Source of the DNA: Actinomycetales bacterium | GTDB lineage: Bacteria > Actinomycetota > Actinomycetes > Actinomycetales > Kineosporiaceae | Assembly: GCA_012719445.1 (NCBI GenBank) | Contig: JAAYAH010000262.1 | Span: 31,066-95,065, forward strand | Direction of reading: 5' to 3' | DNA: 64,000 nucleotides | In this document: positions 1 to 8,800 of the stretch, one piece after another | Layout: every line of letters starts with the position of its first letter | How positions within the stretch are numbered: the stretch's first letter is position 1 | Translations under genes and position numbers: made by a program | The notes under the pieces: model-generated | What the model saw: only the letters and a program-made list of their open reading frames with translations | Told to the model about the DNA's origin: nothing | Database searches by the model: none

Positions 1-1634
1 AAGTACAGCTCGGGCCACGCGTGGGCGTCCCGCAGGCTGATCTCCCAGGAGCCGTCCTGGCGCCGGTCACCCGGCAGGAACCCGACCGCGACCCGGGCCG
101 GGATCTGCAGGGTGCGGGCCATCACGGCCATGGTGGAGGCGAAGTGCACGCAGTACCCGCGCCGCTCCTTGAGGAAGACCTCCATGACGGCGAGGCTGCT
201 GTCGTTGTTGCCGTCCCCGGGGGCCTCGGTCGTGTACTGGAACCCGCCGTCGTTCCGGAAGTAGTTCTGCAGCCGAACCGCCTTGGAGAACGCCGGGCCG
301 TCGCCGGCCACCCGTCTGGCGGTGTCCCGGATGAGCTGGGGGAACCCCCGGGAGGGCAGATTGGTGTAGGGGGTGGTGGTGAAGAACTCCTGGGCGGGGG
401 CCGGGGCGGCGGCGAGCTGCTCCGCTGTCGGCACGATCCGCAGGTGTTCGACCGAGTAGTCCAGGTCCCTGGTCTCGATGCCCTGGCCGATGACGTTGAG
501 GGAGCGCATGTCGTACAGCCACGTCCCGGTGACGTCCACCTTCGTGCTCGGGTAGGGCAGCGGGAGGTAGTTCTGGTTGAGCTGGCCGACGGCGATCCGC
601 GTGTTCTCCCGGAAGGTCTTGACCGCGGGGTTGTTCAGCCCCGGCGGGTCGGGGAGGCCGGCCTGGACCCGGTTGTCCGCCGGCGGGATGGTCCCGGGGC
701 TCGGCGACCATGTGGTCCCGTCGAAGACGTCGGCGGAGACGATCCGCAGCGGCTCCGGTTGCGCGACGCTGGTCCGGTAGGTCAGCACGACGCGGTCGGT
801 GCGCGCGCGGAGGTCGTGGCGCAGGTCGAGGATCGGGTTGATCACACTGACCGTCGAGTTGCTGCCCCGTGCCCGGCTGCCGTCGTTCCCCTCGCCACCG
901 ATGAGGCTGTCCCCGAGTCCGGGGATGAGCACCGGGACGATCACGGCGAGGGCGAGGGCGATGGCACCGGACCGGGCCCCGCCGCCGGCGACCCAGCGGA
1001 CGATGCCGCTGCCCGGCTCCTGGTCGAACCGGGTGTCGCCGAGCAGCCGCCCCCACGACCTGATCCGGTCCGCGGCGTCGGCGCTGACGAGCAGCAGGAA
1101 CCCCAGGGCGCCGACGGTGAACCAGAACCAGGACAACCCGGAGGGGAGCACCGACGCCGGAACGCAGTAGACGGCGAGCAGGGGGAGGCCCGCGACGGCT
1201 GGCCGGCGCAGGGTGACCGCGAGCAGGTCGATGAGGAAGGCGATCATGCCGAGTCCGCCGGCGACGACGAGCAGGACGGCGGCCGAGGCCGACACCGGTG
1301 GTGCCTGGAGGCGGAGCGTCTCCAGGCCGTCGGCGAGCAGGTCGGACATCGCCCGGACCGCCTCCGGCCCGGGGACGATGCCCCCCAGCGCCTCGTCGTG
1401 GGCGAACAGGGCGGTCACGGTGAGCAGGAGGGTGAGGAGCTGCACGGTGATCACGGGGAGCCACCACCGGCTGACCTGGCGCACGGCGGCGCCGGCCATG
1501 GCCATCGGGGCGACCACGACGGCCACCACGACGAACCAGCCCCAGCCCTGCAGCGTCGGGCGCAGGGTGAGCGCGCCCAGCAGGGTCGCGATCGACGCGG
1601 CCAGCGTGAGCCGGCCGTGCGCGGAGAGCGTCAT
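1..1634 (-). CDS. transglutaminase-like membrane protein (TgpA family), 3' end cut by window edge
   Basis: The reading frame enters from 1634 and runs off the window, giving about 544 residues. The N-terminal 220 residues contain several hydrophobic segments (for example WGWFVVVAVVVAPMAMAGAA near residue 30), then a long extracytoplasmic region. A transglutaminase-like core follows: GYCVHFAS places the catalytic Cys near residue 495 and DAHAWPELY places the catalytic His near 538. The Asp of the triad and the usual C-terminal membrane segment lie beyond the edge. The preferred start is ATG at 1634. An in-frame GTG at 1643 overlaps the DUF58 stop as GTGA and is equally possible. MoxR-DUF58-TgpA is a known conserved trio. 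The biochemical function is unproven, but extracellular peptide or wall processing is often proposed. Confidence 0.9.
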   Translation of the reverse strand, partial: MTLSAHGRLTLAASIATLLGALTLRPTLQGWGWFVVVAVVVAPMAMAGAAVRQVSRWWLPVITVQLLTLLLTVTALFAHDEALGGIVPGPEAVRAMSDLLADGLETLRLQAPPVSASAAVLLVVAGGLGMIAFLIDLLAVTLRRPAVAGLPLLAVYCVPASVLPSGLSWFWFTVGALGFLLLVSADAADRIRSWGRLLGDTRFDQEPGSGIVRWVAGGGARSGAIALALAVIVPVLIPGLGDSLIGGEGNDGSRARGSNSTVSVINPILDLRHDLRARTDRVVLTYRTSVAQPEPLRIVSADVFDGTTWSPSPGTIPPADNRVQAGLPDPPGLNNPAVKTFRENTRIAVGQLNQNYLPLPYPSTKVDVTGTWLYDMRSLNVIGQGIETRDLDYSVEHLRIVPTAEQLAAAPAPAQEFFTTTPYTNLPSRGFPQLIRDTARRVAGDGPAFSKAVRLQNYFRNDGGFQYTTEAPGDGNNDSSLAVMEVFLKERRGYCVHFASTMAVMARTLQIPARVAVGFLPGDRRQDGSWEISLRDAHAWPELY

Positions 1635-1639
1635 CCGTC

Positions 1640-2962
1640 TCACGATCCCGCCACCCCCTGCATCGCCCGCCCGGCCCAGGCGCCCGAGTCGCTGAACCCG
1701 CCCACCCGGGCCCAGGTCGTCGCGATCGTCTCCTCGGGACCGGCCTCGGTGACCATCCAGCCGGTGTCCGCGAGCAGCCGGGCGACCGTGCGCCGCTGCT
1801 CGTCGATCTCCTCCGCCCGCCGCTCCGGCAGCGATCCCCAGTTGGTGGTGCGGAGCAGGATCGCGATCCCGCGGGCGCCGCCCTGTTGGCCGAGCCTTGC
1901 CAGCGCCTTGACGTCGCTCTCGTCGGTCTCGCCGAGGACGACGACGACGAGGCCGTCCCCGCCGTCCCTGGCCAGCACGTTGACGGCGTCCGCGAGCAGT
2001 TCCTGCGGGCCGGTGGTGACCACGGCGAGGTCGTCGAGCAGGGACCCGGAGACGATCCCGGTGAGCGGCGTCGACCAGGACGTGGTGCGGCCGTCGTGGA
2101 TGATCCGGACGCCGTAGCGCTGCTCGGCGAGGTGCACCGCCACCGAGGCGGCGGCGCTGACCGCCCACTCGAAGGAGGACGCCGGTCCGTCGCCGCGGTG
2201 CCCGATCCGCCGGGCGTCGAAGAGCACGGTGGCGCGCATCCGCCGGGGCTGCTCGTCGGTGCGGACCATGAGCTCACCGCGGCGCGCGGTGGACCGCCAG
2301 TGCACCCGGCGGAGGTCGTCACCGTGCCGGTACTCGCGGGTCGCCACGTCGTCCTCACCGGATGCGGCGGCCCGCCGGGACAGGGACTCGCCCTTCCCGC
2401 CCCACATGCTGCCCGGCCGCACCGCGTCGAGGGGCCAGGTCTTCGGCAGCACGACCAGGGAGTCGGTCGCGCTGAAGGCCCTGGTCACCTCGCACATGCC
2501 GAACGCGTCGGTGAGCCGCAGCCGGAGCGGTCCGATCGGGTAGCGACCGCGGATCTCCGAGCGCAGCGAGTAGGTGACGGCCGCCTTGCGCCCGCCGGGC
2601 AGCCGGTCCAGGACGAACCGGGGCGGGGCGCCGAGGGCGTAGGGGACGCGGTCCTCGGCGAGCATCACCCTGGTGCCCAGCCTGGTGAGGTTGTGCATCT
2701 CCAGCCGCACCCTGGCCATGCCGCCTGCCACGACCCGCGGCGGGTTGATGCTCCGGGTCAGCGACAGCCGGTAGTTGGCCCGGATCAGCGCGACGGAACA
2801 GGCAAGGGGGAGGGCGACGAGGAGGACCGCGACCCTCATCAGGTCGCTCTGCCCGAGCACCAGCGAGCAGACGGCAGCGGCGACTCCCGCGGCGAGGAAC
2901 GATCGTCCCCGGGTGGTCAGGCCGGCCAGCGCGGGCCGGACCCAGGTCGGCAGGCCAGCCAC
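1640..2962 (-). CDS. DUF58 domain-containing protein
   Basis: A 440-residue protein with two hydrophobic stretches near the N-terminus (about residues 18-60, including AAAVCSLVLGQ and AVLLVALPLACSVALI). The DUF58 core is marked by YRHGDDLRRVHWRSTARRGE near residues 210-230, followed by a von Willebrand-A-like region beginning ATVLFDARR. The family is membrane anchored and almost always partnered with a MoxR AAA+ ATPase, which probably acts as a chaperone for the vWA module. The GTG start lies 4 bp after the moxR stop. The 3' end overlaps the possible GTG start of the transglutaminase gene, so the three genes read as one operon. Function is inferred from family and context only. Confidence 0.93.
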   Translation of the reverse strand: MAGLPTWVRPALAGLTTRGRSFLAAGVAAAVCSLVLGQSDLMRVAVLLVALPLACSVALIRANYRLSLTRSINPPRVVAGGMARVRLEMHNLTRLGTRVMLAEDRVPYALGAPPRFVLDRLPGGRKAAVTYSLRSEIRGRYPIGPLRLRLTDAFGMCEVTRAFSATDSLVVLPKTWPLDAVRPGSMWGGKGESLSRRAAASGEDDVATREYRHGDDLRRVHWRSTARRGELMVRTDEQPRRMRATVLFDARRIGHRGDGPASSFEWAVSAAASVAVHLAEQRYGVRIIHDGRTTSWSTPLTGIVSGSLLDDLAVVTTGPQELLADAVNVLARDGGDGLVVVVLGETDESDVKALARLGQQGGARGIAILLRTTNWGSLPERRAEEIDEQRRTVARLLADTGWMVTEAGPEETIATTWARVGGFSDSGAWAGRAMQGVAGS

Positions 2963-2966
2963 GGCG

Positions 2967-3944
2967 TCAGGCGCTGGCCCGCGCCCGCGGGACCGGGACG
3001 TGGGCGAGGAGGGTCGACACGACGTCCTCGGGCGAGCGCCGGGCGACCTGGGCGTCCCCGCTGGGCAGCAGTCGGTGCGCGAGCACCGGGAGGGCGAGGG
3101 CCTGGATGTCGTCGGGCAGCACGTGGTCCCGGGCGTCCATGGCGGCGTGGGCCTTGCCGGCCCGCAGCAGGTGCAGGGCGGCGCGGGGGGAGGCGCCGAG
3201 CCGGAGGTCCGTGCTGGACCTGGTGGCCCGGACCAGGGCGACGACGTACTCCTTGACGGCGTCCGCCGCGTACACGGTCTTGGCTGTGGCGATGAGCGCG
3301 CGCACGGCCTGCGGGTCGGAGACCGGCCGCAGGTCGTCGAGGGGCTCCCGGCGGGCGTGGTGCTCCAGCATGTCCATCTCGGCCGCGGCGGAGGGGTAGC
3401 CCATGGACAGCCGGGCCATGAACCGGTCGCGCTGGGCCTCCGGGAGGGGGTAGGTGCCCTCCATCTCGACCGGGTTCTGGGTGGCCATCACGATGAACGG
3501 CGGCTGGAGCAGGTAGGTCGTGCCGTCGACGGTGACCTGCCGCTCCTCCATGCACTCCAGGAGCGCGGACTGGGTCTTCGGGCTGGCCCGGTTGATCTCG
3601 TCGCCGACGACGACGTTGGCGAAGACGGCGCCGGGCTTGAACTCGAAGTCCTGCCGCTCCTGGTGGTAGACGCTCACCCCGGTGACGTCGCTGGGCAACA
3701 GGTCGGGGGTGAACTGGATCCGTCGCACGGAGCAGCCGGTCGCCCTGGCCAGGGCCTTGGCCAGCATGGTCTTGCCGACCCCTGGGACGTCCTCGATGAG
3801 GACGTGGCCCTCGGCCAGCAGGACGGTGACGGCGAGACGGACGACGTCGCCCTTGCCCTCCACAACGGTCTCCACGGCGGCGCGGATGGCGCCGGTGGTT
3901 CGCACGAGATCCTCGAGCGTCGTCGGCTCGCTGGTCGTGGTCAC
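2967..3944 (-). CDS. MoxR-family AAA+ ATPase
   Basis: About 325 residues. The Walker A motif DVPGVGKTMLAKAL lies near residues 45-60, Walker B is VVVGDEINRASPKTQSALLE near 110-130, and sensor and arginine-finger regions follow in QNPVEMEGTYPLPEAQRDRF. The length is typical of MoxR. The start was set at GTG 3944 because GAAGGAG lies 5-6 bases upstream in the message; the longer open frame to 4229 has no coding character. It is the first gene of an operon with DUF58 and the transglutaminase-like gene, where it probably remodels a vWA-type partner using ATP. It is divergent from the dcw cluster. Confidence 0.93.
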   Translation of the reverse strand: MTTTSEPTTLEDLVRTTGAIRAAVETVVEGKGDVVRLAVTVLLAEGHVLIEDVPGVGKTMLAKALARATGCSVRRIQFTPDLLPSDVTGVSVYHQERQDFEFKPGAVFANVVVGDEINRASPKTQSALLECMEERQVTVDGTTYLLQPPFIVMATQNPVEMEGTYPLPEAQRDRFMARLSMGYPSAAAEMDMLEHHARREPLDDLRPVSDPQAVRALIATAKTVYAADAVKEYVVALVRATRSSTDLRLGASPRAALHLLRAGKAHAAMDARDHVLPDDIQALALPVLAHRLLPSGDAQVARRSPEDVVSTLLAHVPVPRARASA

Positions 3945-4556
3945 GCCGTCTCCTTCGCTCTCATTCCGCTCCGGCTCCCCGCCGGTCACCGTGCCGTCCG
4001 GACGAGGAACTCGCGGCCCCGGTCGGTCCAGTGTCTCAGGACCGGGCGGGGGCGCGATGTCGCCGTGCGTGGTGACCTGCGCGAAATCGGTATCCCCATG
4101 ACGCTGACGGTGCCGGTTCTGTTCCCATCGCGTTGATTCCCCGTGACCGCCACGGCGGGTCGTCACGCGCTGTGTCTGATTGATCCGGATCGTCGCCCCG
4201 GGGTGCCTGCTGTGCCTCCGCTGTGACAAGGGGGGCGATCACGAGGGTCTGCGCGGATCGGGAGCGTCCTGTCGGTCCGGCACAGACCGGATCCCGGTCA
4301 CTGCCCGCGCCGGTGTCCCCTCCGGCCGGGGGTGACCTCCCCGTCCGGTCGTGCGTCGGTCGCCGAGGTCCCCCACTTCCCCCCACCGGCTCCAGGGACC
4401 GGGGTGTTTCGCCGGATTTATGGACGCAGATATCCCCTGTGCGGCATGCATTCACGGTATGGAGGCAGTCGCGACCCTCCGTGGTGGCAACTCGAACGCA
4501 GCGCTCTGACCTGCGCATTCAGTGACCCTCTCTATCCGCCAGATGGGTGAACCCGA
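3945..4556. other. long divergent intergenic region between moxR and mraZ
   Basis: About 610 bases with no credible gene. The open frames here are arginine/proline-rich, lack ribosome binding sites and do not resemble proteins. The part from about 4400 to 4556 is clearly less GC-rich than the surroundings (for example GGATTTATGGACGCAGATAT and a run of TATCC), as expected for a regulatory region serving both the minus-strand moxR operon and the dcw cluster. No confident moxR promoter was identified. Confidence 0.6.
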
Positions 4557-4584
4557 TTGACGGTGGAGGGAAGTGGGGTAATGT
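4557..4584 (+). promoter_or_regulatory. sigma-A-type promoter of the dcw cluster (mraZ promoter)
   Basis: TTGACG at 4557-4562 and TAATGT at 4579-4584 are separated by 16 bp and match the housekeeping -35/-10 consensus well. The predicted start near 4591 gives an mraZ leader of about 65-70 nt. The spacer is filled by MraZ-box repeats (next entry). Confidence 0.75.
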
Positions 4585-4588
4585 GGAG
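4563..4588 (+). promoter_or_regulatory. three direct MraZ boxes, 10-bp period
   Basis: GTGGAG (4563-4568), GTGGGG (4573-4578) and GTGGAG (4583-4588) recur at exactly 10 bp, one helical turn, separated by GGAA and TAAT. MraZ is known to bind several direct TGGG-type repeats spaced one turn apart upstream of its own gene. Here the repeats sit between -35 and -10 and cover the -10 itself, so MraZ binding should repress the cluster. Confidence 0.8.
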
Positions 4589-4658
4589 CGCGCTGGAGCT
4601 TCAAGGGGGTGCCCAGCAGCGCGACCCGATCGGTCGGCGCGGGTGAGGAGGTGGGGCC

Positions 4659-5090
4659 GTGTTCCTCGGCACGCACTTCCCGCGCCTGGACGACAAAGGC
4701 CGGCTGATCCTTCCCGCGAAGTTCCGCGAGCAGCTCGAGCGGGGGGTCGTCGTGACCAGGGGGCAGGAGCACTGCCTCTACGTCTTCCCGATCGAGGAGT
4801 TCGAGAGGTTGGCGGACCAGCTTCGGCAGGCACCCGTCACCAGCAAGCAGGCCCGCGACTACCTGCGGGTCTTCCTGTCCGGTGCCTCGGACGAGGTCCC
4901 GGACAAGCAGGGGAGGGTCACGATCCCCCCCGTGCTCCGCACCTATGCCGGGCTGGATCGCGACTGCGCGGTCATCGGTGCGGGACAACGCGTGGAGATC
5001 TGGGACGCCCGCGCCTGGGAGGCCTACCTGGCCGAGCAGGAGCAGTCGTTCGCCGACCAGGCGGAGGAGGTGGTTCCGGGGATCTTCTGA
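4659..5090 (+). CDS. mraZ: transcriptional regulator MraZ
   Basis: A 143-residue protein with the usual duplicated AbrB-like swapped-hairpin fold. The two diagnostic DxKGR motifs are visible as [14 protein letters not shown] (about residues 11-24) and [14 protein letters not shown] (about 82-95). It is a ring-forming DNA-binding repressor of the dcw cluster and first gene of that cluster. The GTG start has GAGGAGG about 9 bases upstream. Autoregulation is supported by the three GTGGNG repeats at 4563-4588. Confidence 0.97.
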   Translation: MFLGTHFPRLDDKGRLILPAKFREQLERGVVVTRGQEHCLYVFPIEEFERLADQLRQAPVTSKQARDYLRVFLSGASDEVPDKQGRVTIPPVLRTYAGLDRDCAVIGAGQRVEIWDARAWEAYLAEQEQSFADQAEEVVPGIF

Positions 5091-5122
5091 CACACGGCGA
5101 CGTCTTCTCGTCCCGACGGCGA

Positions 5123-5198
5123 GGTCTCCAGCCGCCCGCCGCGACCTGTCGCGTCTTCCCCGGCGACAGGCAGCGGGCGACCGGCGCGGATGGAGACC
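5123..5198 (+). ncRNA. structured RNA leader upstream of rsmH (candidate mraW RNA motif)
   Basis: Three nested perfect helices share one axis. GGTCTCCA (5123-5130) pairs with TGGAGACC (5191-5198), GCCCGC (5134-5139) with GCGGGC (5173-5178), and CCTGTCGC (5145-5152) with GCGACAGG (5163-5170), closing a 10-nt loop. A separate 7-bp hairpin, GGTCACC/GGTGACC, follows at 5216-5236. An actinobacterial cis-regulatory motif upstream of mraW (rsmH) has been described from comparative genomics, and position and architecture fit, but I cannot test a covariance model. It lies in the 194-base mraZ-rsmH gap, which holds no gene. Confidence 0.6.
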
Positions 5199-5284
5199 TG
5201 GTCGCCGGGACGTGTGGTCACCGGAGAGGGGTGACCGCGGCGTCGACGGGGGCCGAGAGCACGAACAGGGTCGGGAGGGTCGAG

Positions 5285-6286
5285 ATGGCTGGCACCGCGG
5301 GCGCTGCCCGTGACCGGCACGTACCGGTGCTGCGCGACCGGTGCGTCGACCTGCTGGCACCTGCCCTCACCGGCGGCGGGGTCACCGTCGACGCAACCCT
5401 CGGGATGGGCGGCCACGCCGAGGCGGTCCTCGACCGCTGCCCGCAGGCCCGGCTCGTCGGCATCGACCGCGACCCCCAGGCGCTCGACCTCGCCGCGCGC
5501 CGGCTGGACCGGTTCCGGGACCGGGTCGACCTCGTGCACGCCGGCTTCGACGAGTTGCCGGCCGTCCTCGCCCGGCTGGGACTTCGCCGGGTCGACGCCG
5601 TCCTCTTCGACCTCGGGGTCTCCTCGCTCCAACTGGACGAGGCGGCCCGCGGGTTCGCCTACGCCGTCGACGCGCCGCTGGACATGCGGATGGACCCCTC
5701 CTCGGCCGGGCCGACGGCCGCGGACGTGCTCAACGGCTGCTCCACCGCGGAGCTCACCCGGGTCCTCCGGGACTACGGGGAGGAGCGGTTCGCCCGCCGG
5801 ATCGCCGAGGCCGTGGTGCGGGAGCGGGAGGACAGCCCCTTCATCACCAGTGCCCGGCTGGTCGACCTGGTCAGGGCCTGCGTTCCCGCGGCGGCCCGGC
5901 GCACCGGCGGGCACCCGGCCAAGCGCACCTTCCAGGCGCTGCGGATCGCGGTCAACCGGGAGCTGGAGGCGGTGGAGCTGGCCGTCCCCGCCGCCGTCTC
6001 CGCCCTGGAGGTCGGCGGGCGGATCGCCGTCCTGGCCTACCACTCGCTGGAGGACCGGATCGTCAAGCGCGCGCTCACGGCGGGGGCGCGGAGCAGCACC
6101 CCGGCGGGCCTTCCCGTCGAGCTGCCCGAGCACGCGCCGTACCTGCGGCTGCTCACCCGGGGCGCGGAGACACCGTCGGAGGAGGAGGTCGCGGTCAACC
6201 CGCGCGCCGCCTCGGCCCGGTTGCGGGCGGCGGAACGCACCCGACACACAGACAGCACCCCGACGAGCGGAGGAGAGGCACCATGA
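5285..6286 (+). CDS. rsmH: 16S rRNA (cytosine-1402-N4)-methyltransferase RsmH
   Basis: A 333-residue SAM-dependent enzyme that N4-methylates C1402 in the ribosomal P site. The SAM-binding motif [15 protein letters not shown] lies near residue 35. The family signatures [18 protein letters not shown] (about 105-122), [15 protein letters not shown] and [14 protein letters not shown] are intact. The ATG at 5285 was chosen over the much longer open frame because GGGAGGG lies 5 bases upstream and the N-terminal HVPVLRDR is the normal beginning of the family. The last four bases overlap the ftsL-like start (ATGA). Confidence 0.97.
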   Translation: MAGTAGAARDRHVPVLRDRCVDLLAPALTGGGVTVDATLGMGGHAEAVLDRCPQARLVGIDRDPQALDLAARRLDRFRDRVDLVHAGFDELPAVLARLGLRRVDAVLFDLGVSSLQLDEAARGFAYAVDAPLDMRMDPSSAGPTAADVLNGCSTAELTRVLRDYGEERFARRIAEAVVREREDSPFITSARLVDLVRACVPAAARRTGGHPAKRTFQALRIAVNRELEAVELAVPAAVSALEVGGRIAVLAYHSLEDRIVKRALTAGARSSTPAGLPVELPEHAPYLRLLTRGAETPSEEEVAVNPRAASARLRAAERTRHTDSTPTSGGEAP

Positions 6287-6720
6287 GCCAGTCGAGTGCC
6301 GCACGGGCAACCACGCGCCCGACGGCGCGCACCGCCGCCCGCCCGCTGCGACAGCAGCTCCCGCCGCGGTTGCGCGTGGTCTCCGCGCCGGCCACCACCC
6401 GGTCCAGGGCGGGCCTGGTCCTCGGCTGCGGTGCCGTCCTGGTCGTCGGCCTGGTCGCCGTGCTGCTCCTCAACATCAACCTCAGCCGCGGGGCGTACGA
6501 GGTGTACCAGCTCGAGACCGAGCACACCCGGCTGGCCGAGCAGCAGCAGACCCTGCAGGAGCAGCTCGACGCCGAGGCTGCGCCGCCCCGGCTCGCCGAG
6601 CGGGCCGCCGAGCTGGGGATGGTCCCGGCTCCGGGGACGGCGTTCGTCCGGCTCTCCGACGGCAAGGTGCTCGGCGCGCCGAGGAAGGCCCAGCGTCCGA
6701 GGGACAGCCGGAGCCGGTGA
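6283..6720 (+). CDS. FtsL-like septum formation protein
   Basis: A 145-residue protein with an FtsL layout: a basic N-terminal tail of about 40 residues, one transmembrane segment ([20 protein letters not shown], about 46-65), then a periplasmic coiled coil beginning [21 protein letters not shown] short tail with an LGM-P motif follows. Sequence conservation is poor in this family, so identity rests on topology, size and position between rsmH and ftsI. It is expected to join FtsB/FtsQ-type partners and activate FtsW-FtsI. The ATG overlaps the rsmH stop by four bases. Confidence 0.85.
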   Translation: MSQSSAARATTRPTARTAARPLRQQLPPRLRVVSAPATTRSRAGLVLGCGAVLVVGLVAVLLLNINLSRGAYEVYQLETEHTRLAEQQQTLQEQLDAEAAPPRLAERAAELGMVPAPGTAFVRLSDGKVLGAPRKAQRPRDSRSR

Positions 6721-6762
6721 CCGTGGTCGTCACCGTGGTCGGGAGCGAGGGGAGGTGAGGGT

Positions 6763-8742
6763 GTGACCAGGTCACGCACCGGCGCGGCCACCCAGCGCGC
6801 CCGCACCGGCACGGCCACCCAGCGCGCCCGCACCGGCGCGGCCACCCAGCGCGCCCGCACCGGCACGGCCACCCCCCGCGCCCGCACCGGCGCCCTCGCC
6901 CCGGAGGCGAAGTACCCGACTCCCGGCCGTGGCAGGGCGCCCTCCCGCAGGCGGACGGCGCAGGGACGGCCCGCCAGGCGCCCCGCCGAGCGCCAGATCG
7001 TGCGGGTGCGCCGCCGGCTGCGCACCGCGGATCCCGACCGCAGGCTGCGGACCGGGCTGCTCGCCGTGTTCTTCGTGTTCAGCCTGTTCGCCGGGAAGCT
7101 CTTCCAGATCCAGGGACTCGACGCGTCCGCACTGGCCGCCGAGGCGCTGCGCACCAGGACGACGGAGATCCCGCTCCCGGCGCACCGGGGGGACATCGTC
7201 GACACCAACGGGACGGTCCTGGCGACCACCGTCGAGCGCCGCAACATCACCGTCGACCAGACCCTGGTCGGGGAGTACGAGCGCAACGTCAACGGCATCA
7301 CCACCAAGGTCGGGGTGCGCGGTGCCGCGAAGGACCTCGCCGGGCTGCTGGAGCTGAGCCCGGCGACGGTCGCGGCCCGGCTCACCGGCGACCGCCGCTA
7401 CGGCTACGTCGCCAAGAACGTCTCGCTCGAGGTGTGGCGCCGGGTGGAGCGGCTGCGGATCCCCGGCATCTTCAGCGAGCCGGCCGACCGCAGGATCTAC
7501 CCCTCGCGCGAGGTCGGGGCGGCCGTCGTCGGGTTCGTCGGCAGCGACGGCATGCCCCTCGCCGGGGTCGAGCTGGCGATGAAGGACGTGCTGGCCGGCC
7601 GGGACGGCAAGCGGGTCTCCGAGATCAGCGAGGACCGGCGCGAGATCCCGATGGGGAAGGCGTCCGAGGTCCAGCCGATACCCGGGGGGACCGTCCGGCT
7701 GACCCTCGACCGGGACCTCCAGTGGAAGGCCCAGGAGACGCTCGCCCGGCAGGTGCGCAACACCGGGTCCGAGTCCGGCTACGTCGTCATCCAGGACGTG
7801 AGCACCGGCGACGTGCTGGCGCTCGCCACGTCGCCGACCTTCGACTCCAACGACCCCGGCGCGGCACCGGCGGCGGACCGGGGCAACCGGGCGCTGCTCG
7901 ACGTCTTCGAGCCCGGGTCGACGAGCAAGGTGATCACCGCGGCCGCGGCGATCGAGGAGGGCGCGGTCCGGCCGGGCACCCGGATCCACGTCCCGGACTC
8001 GATCAGGCGCGGCGGCAGGGTGTTCCACGACTCCCACGACCATCCCGCCTACACGATCACCTTCGCCAGGGCGCTCGCCGAGTCGAGCAACGTCGGCATG
8101 ATCAGGGCGGGGGAGCTGGTTCCGGCCCGGACGATGTACGGGTACCTCACCGCCTTCGGCCTCGGCAACCGCACCGGGATCGGCCTGCCCGAGTCCCGGG
8201 GGCTGCTCCCCCCCGCGGACCAGTGGAACGCCTCGCAGCGGTACACCGTGCTCTTCGGCCAGGGGCTCGCCGTGACCGCGCTGCAGGCGACCGGGGTCTT
8301 CGCCACGATCGCCAACGGCGGGGTCCGGATGACGCCCCGGATCGTCGAGGGGGTCACCGCGCCGGGGAGCGGCGCCTTCACCGAGTTCCCCGTCTCCGAG
8401 GGCCGCCGGGTGATCAGCGAGCGCACCGCGACCCAGATGGCGCGGATGCTGGAGGCGGCGGTCGCCGAGGGCACCGCCTACCGGGCGTACATCCCCGGGT
8501 ACCGGGTGGCGGGCAAGACCGGCACCGCCCAGGCGCCGGACTCCTCCTGCGGCTGCTACCGGGGCTACACCGCCAGCTTCATCGGCTTCGCCCCCGCCCA
8601 GGACCCGGAGCTCGCGGTGTCCGTCGTGCTGCAGCGGCCGAGCCGGGGCAGCTACTACGGCGGGGCCATCGCAGCCCCCGTGTTCAAGGAGGTCATGCGG
8701 TACGCGCTGACCCACAGGGGCGTCGCCCCGAGCGGGCGGTAG
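6763..8742 (+). CDS. ftsI: septal peptidoglycan transpeptidase FtsI (class B PBP)
   Basis: A 659-residue class B penicillin-binding protein that cross-links septal peptidoglycan with FtsW. In order: an unusually long basic N-terminus of about 95 residues with a fourfold 9-residue repeat, one membrane anchor (GLLAVFFVFSLFAGKLF, about 96-113), a dimerisation domain starting AHRGDIVDTNG, and the transpeptidase domain. Active-site motifs are STSK (about 386-389), SSN (441-443) and KTG (585-587). Just after KTG is a CGC pair in SSCGCYRGY, which could form an extracytoplasmic disulfide. The GTG start follows GAGGGGAGG by a few bases. Confidence 0.97.
   Translation: MTRSRTGAATQRARTGTATQRARTGAATQRARTGTATPRARTGALAPEAKYPTPGRGRAPSRRRTAQGRPARRPAERQIVRVRRRLRTADPDRRLRTGLLAVFFVFSLFAGKLFQIQGLDASALAAEALRTRTTEIPLPAHRGDIVDTNGTVLATTVERRNITVDQTLVGEYERNVNGITTKVGVRGAAKDLAGLLELSPATVAARLTGDRRYGYVAKNVSLEVWRRVERLRIPGIFSEPADRRIYPSREVGAAVVGFVGSDGMPLAGVELAMKDVLAGRDGKRVSEISEDRREIPMGKASEVQPIPGGTVRLTLDRDLQWKAQETLARQVRNTGSESGYVVIQDVSTGDVLALATSPTFDSNDPGAAPAADRGNRALLDVFEPGSTSKVITAAAAIEEGAVRPGTRIHVPDSIRRGGRVFHDSHDHPAYTITFARALAESSNVGMIRAGELVPARTMYGYLTAFGLGNRTGIGLPESRGLLPPADQWNASQRYTVLFGQGLAVTALQATGVFATIANGGVRMTPRIVEGVTAPGSGAFTEFPVSEGRRVISERTATQMARMLEAAVAEGTAYRAYIPGYRVAGKTGTAQAPDSSCGCYRGYTASFIGFAPAQDPELAVSVVLQRPSRGSYYGGAIAAPVFKEVMRYALTHRGVAPSGR
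6781..6888 (+). repeat. four tandem 27-bp repeats inside ftsI
   Basis: Units 6781-6807, 6808-6834, 6835-6861 and 6862-6888 encode TGAATQRAR, TGTATQRAR, TGAATQRAR and TGTATPRAR (register from the preceding Thr). Units alternate GCG and ACG at the second codon, so a 54-bp unit may have duplicated. A partial fifth unit follows. The repeats lie in the cytoplasmic tail of FtsI and would be prone to copy-number change. Confidence 0.9.
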
Positions 8743-8787
8743 TCCGTGGCGTGCCCCCGGTGTGTCCCCGGCATCCTCGTGACCCGA

Positions 8788-8800
8788 TAGCCTCCGAACG
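8788..8800 (+). promoter_or_regulatory. -10 element of a probable leaderless murE promoter
   Basis: TAGCCT at 8788-8793 lies such that the expected transcription start falls on the murE GTG at 8800. No Shine-Dalgarno is visible before that GTG. The -35 region is not convincing, as is common in actinobacteria. Confidence 0.5.

Noticed and set aside
4036..4518. Minus-strand open frame of 160 codons between moxR and mraZ
   Set aside because: No ribosome site, low-complexity composition, and it overlaps the regulatory region; no family resemblance.
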